Shown: piece by piece, positions 1 to 7,700 of the stretch
Layout of the letters: each line of letters opens with the position of its first letter
How positions within the stretch are numbered: the stretch's first letter is position 1
DNA from: Vondammii sp040505895
Lineage (GTDB): Bacteria; Pseudomonadota; Gammaproteobacteria; Chromatiales; Chromatiaceae
DNA: 64,000 bases
Assembly (NCBI GenBank): GCA_040505895.1
Contig: JBEVXU010000016.1
Span: 62,001-126,000, forward strand
Direction of reading: 5' to 3'
Program-made: the position numbers and the translations under genes
The notes under the pieces: model-generated
Seen by the model: the letters and a program-made list of their open reading frames with translations, nothing else
Told to the model about the DNA's origin: nothing
The model's database searches: none

Positions 1-498
1 GACCTGGTACTGCTTGATCTCAATATGCCCGGTATGAATGGATTGGAAACCCTGGCTGCACTAAAGAAGATGGATATTGAGACAAGGGTAGTTATCCTCA
101 CTGTATCAAACGCAGAAGAGGATATCGTGAGTGCACTGCGCAGTGGTGCTGACGGTTACCTTCTCAAAGACATGGATCCGGAGGATCTCCTAACCAAATT
201 CCAAGAAGTGGCTGAAGGACGTGTTGTCATGTCGCCTAATATTGCCGAGTGTCTTGCTCGATCCATGCAAGCCACCGGGCGAAATGAGCAACAACAGAAT
301 GCACGCGAGCTAACCAGTCGTGAACATGAGATCCTGCTCCATATACGTGATGGCGAAAGCAATAAAATCATCGGCCGTAACCTCAATATTGCCGAGGCAA
401 CAGTAAAAGTTCACGTAAAAAATCTTCTAAAGAAGCTCAGCCTAAAATCTCGTGTCGAGGCTGCCGTTTGGGCGGTAAACAATAAGGACTTCCTTTAG
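1..498 (+). CDS. narL: Two-component response regulator NarL, 5'-truncated by the window edge
   Basis: The reading frame is open from base 1, so this is the 3' part of a gene that starts upstream; the ATG at base 25 is internal. The visible protein has the end of a receiver domain: the phospho-acceptor Asp lies in LLDLNMPGMNG, followed by the conserved Thr region (ILTVSN) and the switch Lys in YLLKDM. A LuxR/NarL-type helix-turn-helix follows, with LTSREHEILLHI and ATVKVHVKNLLKKL and the typical NarL ending SRVEAAVWA. NarL-type regulators control nitrate and nitrite respiration genes under a NarX/NarQ kinase, which would be expected just upstream but is outside the window. A NarP-like or other FixJ-family role cannot be excluded, but the C-terminal third is very NarL-like. 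Confidence 0.87.
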   Translation, partial: DLVLLDLNMPGMNGLETLAALKKMDIETRVVILTVSNAEEDIVSALRSGADGYLLKDMDPEDLLTKFQEVAEGRVVMSPNIAECLARSMQATGRNEQQQNARELTSREHEILLHIRDGESNKIIGRNLNIAEATVKVHVKNLLKKLSLKSRVEAAVWAVNNKDFL

Positions 499-890
499 CA
501 ACTGCGTTCAGCCACCGTGCAAGCGGTATTGTAAAAAATCACATGGAGTAGACCCACCTCTAGCGGGCCAATTTATACGTGGTTATAAGCATCAAACAAA
601 CAGCTCCATCCAGTTGATATCCATGAACTATTCCATCATAAAAATAAAATCCACTGGATAATCTATAATTGGTACCAGGCAGTTTAGAGGGATGTGTAGA
701 GCAACTGATGTTGCCTGCTGAACGCACAGCCTGTCGAGAATGATGGCAGGCTGGTGGGCCATGCGTAAGTTTGGCAACAGTCTCTCCACTTAAGTTACAT
801 CAAATTTGCGCCCATATTTAAACTTGTCCACAAACCCTCTAATATAGATATTGTCTTTCCTAAAGCAAAAAACATTAACTCGGAAATGCT
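499..890. other. Intergenic stretch without a recognised gene
   Basis: About 390 bases between narL and the next gene. No credible reading frame was found in either strand. The only visible structure is an imperfect dyad at 727-753 (CAGCCTG and CAGGCTG arms). It lacks a T-run, so it is not a convincing terminator. The AT-rich part at 790-880 probably holds the promoter of the gene starting at 891. Confidence 0.5.
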
Positions 891-1916
891 ATGTTCTCAC
901 TATTTAAATCGCTCTTTGCTCCAAAACCTGTACTCTCCGGCAAGTTTACAGCACAAGAGCTAGACCACTGGGCTGATCTGGCGGTAGAGCGAATGGATCC
1001 TCGCCTGAAACTGATCAGCCGTTACAAGAAGCGATTACACCCGGCAGTGGAATGCGCACTGCTGCATATCAAAGAGTTGACTCGAGATATCCCCGGACCA
1101 TTAGAGATTAGCCGCCAGACCTATGGTGCAGATCCCTGCGTACATACACTGTTTGGTTCCAATGAACAGCTGGAGCATCTATTCAGTCATAGTAGAGAGA
1201 TCACTCAATATGCAAAACAGGTGCGATCGAAAGAGCAGACTCACTGCTATGCATTTATGATTATGGATCGTAAAGATAAACAGCGACTGGGCCATGCCTT
1301 AGTAGGACAACAGGTACAAAATGATGTAATGCAGAGGGTGGTCTACTTCAGTAATCACGCATTGGTCAAGCCATCGAACAATGAAGATGATGTACGTGAT
1401 GAGCTATGTGAACACGTCTTCCAGCATCTTCTTACCGAGGCGATATTCAAGGTAGCCAATCACAAAGAGCAGCTTGCTGAACTCGATAGACAACTGGCTC
1501 ATCTAAAGGCGGAGCTGAAAAAGCTCAAGGCTGAGATTGGTGGTATTGAGTTCCTTGGCACGTATGAGAGTGATGCCGGTGATCAAACGCCCTCGCTTGT
1601 TCAGCAATTGGAAGAGACAAAATTACAAAGGGATAAACTTGCCAGTGGCCTACAAACGCTCGATGACTATTTCGAGCTGTTGCTGAAGGTACTATCGCAC
1701 CCTCATCACCACTGTGGCCTGGAGAATGAATCAGTCATACTCAATCGTTTCAATGTGGTACAGGACGATGATAGTGCTCGCGATGCCTGCACCCTTCCCT
1801 ATGCGGAAATTCGCACTGGAGAGCTGCTCAAGGCAGGTATGATCATCAAATACCCTCTAGACGAACTGGTGGAAATCAGCCGTATTGCCATGAAAACAAA
1901 AAAACTATACCAGTAG
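891..1916 (+). CDS. Uncharacterised 341-aa protein with central coiled coil
   Basis: I do not recognise the family. The protein has no signal peptide or membrane segment, so a cytoplasmic location is likely. It starts with a hydrophobic-aromatic stretch (MFSLFKSLFAP). A mixed alpha/beta region extends to about residue 190. A Lys/Glu/Leu-rich heptad-like segment at about 195-225 (QLAELDRQLAHLKAELKKLK) looks like a coiled coil. A second domain contains HPHHHCG near residue 270. The ATG at 891 has only a weak upstream purine run but is the first start in the frame. The gene stands alone between narL and a convergent MFS gene. The length and normal amino-acid composition argue for a real gene; no function is proposed. 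Confidence 0.75.
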   Translation: MFSLFKSLFAPKPVLSGKFTAQELDHWADLAVERMDPRLKLISRYKKRLHPAVECALLHIKELTRDIPGPLEISRQTYGADPCVHTLFGSNEQLEHLFSHSREITQYAKQVRSKEQTHCYAFMIMDRKDKQRLGHALVGQQVQNDVMQRVVYFSNHALVKPSNNEDDVRDELCEHVFQHLLTEAIFKVANHKEQLAELDRQLAHLKAELKKLKAEIGGIEFLGTYESDAGDQTPSLVQQLEETKLQRDKLASGLQTLDDYFELLLKVLSHPHHHCGLENESVILNRFNVVQDDDSARDACTLPYAEIRTGELLKAGMIIKYPLDELVEISRIAMKTKKLYQ

Positions 1917-1970
1917 TTATCGATCAGCCTGGTGTAATTTGCTGGATAGCGTTTATTTGCCAAGTGGCTA

Positions 1971-2105
1971 TGCACAATAGTCCTGAAGCACCATCTTCAT
2001 AGAAAAAAGTACACCTGTAGGAGCGAATTTATTCGCGATCAGGCGACCGGGCATGTTCTTCGCGAACAAGTTCGCTCCTACACCAGGTTCCCGGATTATT
2101 GTACA
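1971..2105 (+). repeat. MITE-like palindromic element, copy A (~134 bp)
   Basis: The left end reads TGCACAATAGTCCTGAA and the right end, read on the other strand, TGTACAATAATCC, giving terminal inverted repeats. Inside is an inverted pair of TGTAGGAGCGAA and TTCGCTCCTACA modules enclosing TTCGCGA motifs. Near-identical architecture and length recur at 47248-47381 (opposite orientation) and 61820-61953, with a shorter form at 40146-40256. The copy lies between the convergent ends of the 891 gene and the MFS gene, so it could also act as a bidirectional terminator. No protein is encoded. Confidence 0.8.
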
Positions 2106-2118
2106 CAGCCATTATCTG

Positions 2119-3291
2119 CTATCCGCTAACACTTTCAACCCGCGTCAAGCTAAACATCAGCAGGGTTCCAATCACCATAAACCCTGCGGCCATATAGAGC
2201 CCCTCCACATAGCTGCCACTGGAACGGGATAACCAGCCGGTGATCGCAGGTCCGATAATCTGGGCTACGCCATAAGAGAGCGTCATCTTGCCCATCATTT
2301 TGGCAGGCCGAGTGGGGTAATAGCGCCCCGCCATTGTTAAAACCAGGCTAACAACACCCACAAAGGTGACACCGAACAGGAAGGAACCTGCTACCGATGC
2401 CCATAGAGCGTTATCCAGTACCGGCAGTAAGATGCCCAAAATCTGCAATCCACTGGCCGACACCAGCGCTCTCAGCTCGCCAATGCGCCGGGCAATCAGA
2501 TCCCAGATTATGCAGGCGGGGGCGGCACCTACCCCCATCATAAGAAATACCATTGCCCCCTTTCCCTCCAGCCCAGGCAACTGATCCACAATCGCAACGA
2601 TAAAGGTGGTGCTTATTACATAGCCGATGCCGGCACAGAAATAGGCCGCCATAAACAGCTGCATAAATAGCCGGGAAGGCGGTCTATCCTGCATCGTTTC
2701 ACCACTACGGGTTAGGCCGCTGGTATCCGGTGGTGGTAACCAACGCCAAGCAGGAATCAGAAATACAATTCCGGCCAGGGAAAAAAGAGCCCACTGTTCA
2801 TGCCAATCCAACCAAGAGGACATCAACTCCACCGCCAGTGCACAAAAAGCGATTCCCAGCCCTATACCGGAGAAATGGATACCCAACTCACTACGGTGGT
2901 TATGTCGAATCAGCCAGTTCAGAATCAATCCCGATCCCAACAGCAAACCAGCGGCACTGGTTAAACCGGCCAAATAGCGCATCAGCGCCCAGATATAGAT
3001 ATCAGTGGTCAATCCCATGCCGATGGTGCTGAGTACAGCAACGACCAAACCCGCCCGGTAGAGGCGATCCTTTAGCACAAGATCACTGATCAACGAGGCA
3101 ATCAAGGCTCCACTGAGGTACCCCATATAGTTGACCGCTGCCAGCCACCCCCCTTGATCCAGCCCCAATCCCGCCTGTTGCTGCATCAACGGCAGTATCG
3201 GTGTATAAGCAAAGCGTGCGATACCCATGGTGAGCATCAAACTCAGGATACCGGCACTGAGCACCCGTAGGCGCTCTATCTTGTCACTCAT
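2119..3291 (-). CDS. MFS transporter of the YbfB/YjiJ family
   Basis: The 390-aa protein has about twelve hydrophobic segments spread over its length, as in a major facilitator permease of the inner membrane. The opening MGIARFAYTPILPLMQQQAGL and the following GGWLAAVNYMGYLSGAL are typical of the YbfB/YjiJ group (Pfam MFS_4). The substrate of this group is unknown. A central hydrophilic loop at about residues 190-205 (PDTSGLTRSGETMQD) separates the two six-helix halves. The gene is monocistronic. A perfect 16-bp palindrome sits 16 bases upstream of its start codon (3307-3322), suggesting control by a dimeric repressor. Confidence 0.85.
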   Translation of the reverse strand: MSDKIERLRVLSAGILSLMLTMGIARFAYTPILPLMQQQAGLGLDQGGWLAAVNYMGYLSGALIASLISDLVLKDRLYRAGLVVAVLSTIGMGLTTDIYIWALMRYLAGLTSAAGLLLGSGLILNWLIRHNHRSELGIHFSGIGLGIAFCALAVELMSSWLDWHEQWALFSLAGIVFLIPAWRWLPPPDTSGLTRSGETMQDRPPSRLFMQLFMAAYFCAGIGYVISTTFIVAIVDQLPGLEGKGAMVFLMMGVGAAPACIIWDLIARRIGELRALVSASGLQILGILLPVLDNALWASVAGSFLFGVTFVGVVSLVLTMAGRYYPTRPAKMMGKMTLSYGVAQIIGPAITGWLSRSSGSYVEGLYMAAGFMVIGTLLMFSLTRVESVSG

Positions 3292-3306
3292 ATCTATGAT
3301 CTCTGT

Positions 3307-3322
3307 TTTACGTTAACGTAAA
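3307..3322. promoter_or_regulatory. Perfect 16-bp palindrome, probable operator of the MFS gene
   Basis: TTTACGTTAACGTAAA is an exact inverted repeat just upstream of the MFS start codon, where a bound repressor would block transcription. From memory it resembles sites of MerR-family regulators of acyl or branched-chain amino-acid metabolism (LiuR type). That assignment is tentative. The identity of the regulator is unknown and none is encoded next to it. Confidence 0.6.
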
Positions 3323-3587
3323 GGTAAATAATGTATTCTACCAACACAATCTAATATTTTGTGACCACTGTTCATTTTCGAGAGTGGTTATGATCACTTC
3401 TTGATGAAAGAAGTGCTGTAGGCAACATCGATAACAGACGATATCAGGGGTATATATCTTTAGTTGCATAACTAATTGATCGATCTCATGGTTTATTTCC
3501 CACCTACTTTGTCAAATGGTGCTTAAATTAGATTATATGGATCATCGGCGAGCGGACGTACCACCCCTAACCACAGGAAGTCTTTTC

Positions 3588-4700
3588 ATGCGTAAAGTGG
3601 ATAAAAAAATTTGGCTGCCACTTCTTTTCGGAGGTTTGCTCTGGTCAGGGTCACTACTTGGTGAAACAGAGGGCTTTTGGAATGACCCTGTATTTCAGAA
3701 GCAAGTGGATATATTCGGTGAGACGGAATCTGATTCTGGAGATACTTCCAACGATCCATGGGAGCAGAACAATAATGCCGCCCAAGACCAAAGAAGCGCT
3801 ACCCCGACGCCTAGGCGGAGGGTGAATCCGGCAACATCCTACGCCACCTACAGTGGAGCCAAAACAACCATAGCAATTCTGGGATTTGAAAATAAGACTA
3901 AAGGGGTTTTTGGCAGTAATGAGCTCGGTGAAGGGCTCTCAGAGATGCTGAGTTCTGAATTACTCAGGACCAATCGTTTTATTCTGATCGAACGTGAAGC
4001 GCTCGGCGCTATCCTCAAGGAGCAGGAGCTGGGACAAACCGGATTGATGCGTAGGGGAAGTTCACCAAAAGTGGGTGGACTGGCAGGCGCCAAATTACTC
4101 ATCAAAGGAGTGGTATCCGAGTTCCAGTACAAGGCGGGGGGTAAAAACATGGGATTGGCCTTCAAAGGCCTGGATTTCGGATCAAAGAGCTCGACCGCTC
4201 ACGTGGGTATAGATATCAGGGTGATTGATGCAACCAGTGGCCAAGTTATCGCTTCAGAGCGTGCGTCTGCCGAAGCGGAGTCCAGCGGTTTTAATGTTGG
4301 CTTCTCCAAGGCGGGAGCACCATGGAAAATCAATGGCGGCAACTTTGAAAGAACCCCTCTGGGGGTGGCGACCCGCGATGCCATCAGGCAGGCTGTCCAT
4401 TTTATTATCGAGCAGAGCAAAGGCATTGAGTGGACTGCAAGCGTAGTCAAAGCATCCGGTGAGCAGGTCTATATCAATCGGGGATCGACATCAAATATCA
4501 GAACCGGTGATCGGTTCGTAATCTACTCCAAGGGTGAGAGCCTGATCGATCCTGAAACCGGGCTGAATCTGGGTTCTGACGAAGAGTTTTCCGGTAGCCT
4601 GGTAATCACAGTGGTCAAACAGAAATACTCCATCGGAAGGATTGAACGCTCATCTAAAAGCTCAAATATCAAACGTGGTGATGTGGTAAAGAGAGACTGA
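3588..4700 (+). CDS. CsgG-domain secreted protein
   Basis: The ATG at 3588 is chosen because AGGAAG lies 7 bases upstream and it opens a clean signal peptide (MRKVDKKIWLPLLFGGLLWSGSLLG); an upstream ATG-less extension lacks both. The 370-aa product continues with a Pro/Asn/Gln-rich linker. A CsgG-type domain follows (IAILGFENKTKG, ELGEGLSEMLSSELLRTNRFILIER, AKLLIKGVVSEF, VGIDIRVIDATSGQVIASERA). The C-terminal part at about 280-370 has repeated VYINRGSTSNIRTGDRFVIY and NIKRGDVVK segments, like the C-terminal domain of FlgT. CsgG forms the outer-membrane pore for curli. No lipobox Cys is visible here, unlike CsgG itself. It faces the Rhs operon, whose 10373-11224 product has a similar fold. Confidence 0.8.
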   Translation: MRKVDKKIWLPLLFGGLLWSGSLLGETEGFWNDPVFQKQVDIFGETESDSGDTSNDPWEQNNNAAQDQRSATPTPRRRVNPATSYATYSGAKTTIAILGFENKTKGVFGSNELGEGLSEMLSSELLRTNRFILIEREALGAILKEQELGQTGLMRRGSSPKVGGLAGAKLLIKGVVSEFQYKAGGKNMGLAFKGLDFGSKSSTAHVGIDIRVIDATSGQVIASERASAEAESSGFNVGFSKAGAPWKINGGNFERTPLGVATRDAIRQAVHFIIEQSKGIEWTASVVKASGEQVYINRGSTSNIRTGDRFVIYSKGESLIDPETGLNLGSDEEFSGSLVITVVKQKYSIGRIERSSKSSNIKRGDVVKRD

Positions 4701-4755
4701 CAGGATACCTATGTATCGATTTCTCTCGTAGAGATCGCCAAGAGTGCCGGAAATT

Positions 4756-7700
4756 TTACTTCACGAGTGGCGAGTTACTACCTCCCACATTCTTCCAGTG
4801 TACACTGCCGTGAAGCAGAATATCCACGCGCCCATCCCCGTCACCGTCGCCCATAGTGCGCCCACCTGAACCCCAGCAGATATGGGGACCACCCAAACTG
4901 CAGCCAACACGTTTCCAGACAGCACCATAGGTGCTTGTCACATCACCGGTTGAGTAGGTGCCAACACCGCTGCTGGTTGAACTTGGATTGGTATCACAAG
5001 CACCACTGCTCTTACTGCAACGCCATGTTGAGCAACTATTGGTCACCCATGTGATCGCCTCCTGTTCGCTGGCAAAACCCGATGACATGGAGATGTGATT
5101 GCTGGAGCTGAAGCTTTTGGTTACAACAATCTTGCCATCCCCTCTATTACAGGCCGCACTGTACTGGCCACCACTACCCGAGCTAGAGCCTCCACTTGTC
5201 GATGAGGTTGTGGTGGAACCTGTACCGCTACTTCCACCACTCTGCCCAGTCGTTCCGGCAGTACCCGTGCTAGATACCTGAGGACCACTGGTTATGAAGT
5301 TATCCCAGTCGTCACCCGCCTGTTGTCCAGGTGTGGTTGATGTGCCTGTCGATCCGGTAGTGCCCGCTGTAGTTGTGCCGGTGGTACCACCGGCGCTGGA
5401 GCCTTCTGTGCCGGTTCCCATTGAGGTTGTACCGGGATCAGTGTAACCGCTACCAATCTGCTGGCCGGCTTGCCCCCCTTGTGGCCTCCCACCCGATTGG
5501 CTCCCATCGCCCGGGACACCCGTCTGGAATTGGCTACCGCTCTGTCCAGACTCTGCAACCTGCTGCCCCGTCGGCCCTGATCCCATACCGGGATCTGTGG
5601 ATGCGTCGAAATCATCAAAATCATCTCCGCCACCGGAATCGCCACCACTACTGTCTCCGGTGTTTTGCTGACCACCATTACCCTGCCCTGAATTATCTCC
5701 GTTGCTTTGCCCCCCACCACTGCCCTGACCCGAATTACCTCCCAGATTGCCATTGGACTGTTGCCCGTTACCTGTCTGCTGCCCCCCTCCTTGAGCCCCA
5801 GAGAGACAGCTTGCAGCAGCTTGAGGGAGCCCCGCACCAGCCCCAACGGAGATGAGCGCGCCGGTATAGGCGGCTTCAGCTCTCGCTACAGCATCATCTG
5901 GAACACTGTAGGGGCAATCGATACTCGCCTCCGGTAGCTTGGTGCTTGCCGCCGCCTCCATAGTTATGGCGTTATTTGCAGCCACCCTGGCGCCTTGCAC
6001 ATCACCCGCACTGGTATCTGCAACAGAATTGGCGATGGCTTGAGCGCGGGAGAGCAGACCCGTGAAGCGATTCTTCAGCTGTTTTCTATCCTCGGGCACA
6101 CCCTTGGCCACTCTATCGATTGAGCCGACAAGGCTATTTGCTGCCGTTTTAAATGCCGCATGATTAGTGGTTGCCGTTTTCGCTGCCTGCACCGCCAGGC
6201 TTGATGCCGTTTCAGCATTCGTAGCGTCTGTTTTCATCTCTGCGAGTAGAGATCTTGCTGCGGCAATTTTCTGATTGGCAGCTTGGATCTTGGCCAATCC
6301 TGCTTGCACACGGTCGGCTGCCACTGATGCTTTGGCAGTCTGTAAACCGACTCCCGCCGCCAGTTTTTCCGACAAGCTGTAGAGTTCACTTATCTTATTG
6401 GCAGTTGTGGCATCCTTACAGTTTGCCGCCATGGCTTGACCACCTGCAATACCTCTCTGAACCTGTGCTTCGTAGCGTTCAGCATTGTCTGCAGCTGTGT
6501 TTGCAATCTGAACAGAAGCCATTACTTCGGCGCAGACACTTTTCATCGCCCCATAGAGCCCTGCAGCAGCATTAACCTGTGCCGTAGAAGCAGCCACTTT
6601 GGCAGCGAAACTTTTGGCTCTCTCGGCCTCGGTCCTTACCTTATCCATATCACCTTTGACACTGTTTGCCTTGGCTTGAAGCACCGCCAGACGTGCCTCT
6701 TGTTGGTTATAGGCTTGCTGCATTTGCTGAACATTCTGGGGGACTTTCTGGGTCTTGACCGTGCCTTCTACGGGAGCAAGAGGGTGCTTAACCATTTCGC
6801 CGGTCATCTTGTCCGCAAACTTATCAAGCGCGGCATCCACCGCCATTCCCGATCTCACACCAAGGTTTCCAAGCTGACCTTTCAGGGTTTTATTACCCTT
6901 GATAGCACCTAGAATGGCATTTTTTATCTGCGCCTTAGTGGCATTCTTAGGGATATCAATAAGGCCCTGGGCCAACGCCTCTGTATTCTTTGCAACCCAG
7001 CTGGCTGCATCCTGTAGTGCTTGGCGTGTATCCGGATTGGAGGCGATCTCCGCAGCCTCATAGATGCGCTGAGTGGCCGGACTGAACTTCCCGCCGACGG
7101 ATTTAACGAATCCCTGCAGTTGATTCAGCCGTCGCAACTGATCTGCCTGTGATGTTTCAAGTCTCTCAGGATCGTCTTCAATACCCTCTCGGTAGGAGGT
7201 AAATCCTCCCGCCGCATCAAGTCCCTTCTCCACGGTCCCCTGGGCGCTCTTGCGCCATTTATCTATATACTTTTCTTTGAATTTACCCTGTTTGATGGCA
7301 ACCATTGGCTCAAAGACAGCATGGGCAGCACTATATGCCTTTCCTCCTGCCCAGCTCGCACCGCGCCAGACTGCGTAGGTACCTTCACCAATCTGGCGAC
7401 CGGCCCAATCCAAGGGAGTCTCCGAGCTGGTACCGTAGGGATCAACATAGTCCAGAGGTGCATTCAGCGCGTAAAGGTAGGGATTAAAAGAGAGCGGCTT
7501 TTCAAGTTCGCCATCCTCCGGGTCAATGGAGATAAAACGCTTCAGTGATGGAGCGTAGTAGCGAGCCCGCATGTAGTAAAATCCGGTCTCTACATCATAA
7601 TCACGACTGCGGTAGCCAAGACCCACCCGCGCGAGCCACTCGGGGTTGCCCTCCAGCAGTTCGCCCCAGGGACCGAAGCGGAAGGTTGCTATCAGCCTGC

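Noticed and set aside
727..753. Imperfect hairpin after narL as terminator
   Set aside because: 13-base loop and no T-run; 230 bases from the narL stop.
5292..5846. 184-codon frame overlapping the Gly/Ser tract of the Rhs gene in another frame
   Set aside because: Arises from low-complexity GC-rich repeats; the Rhs frame is continuous and has domain signatures on both sides.
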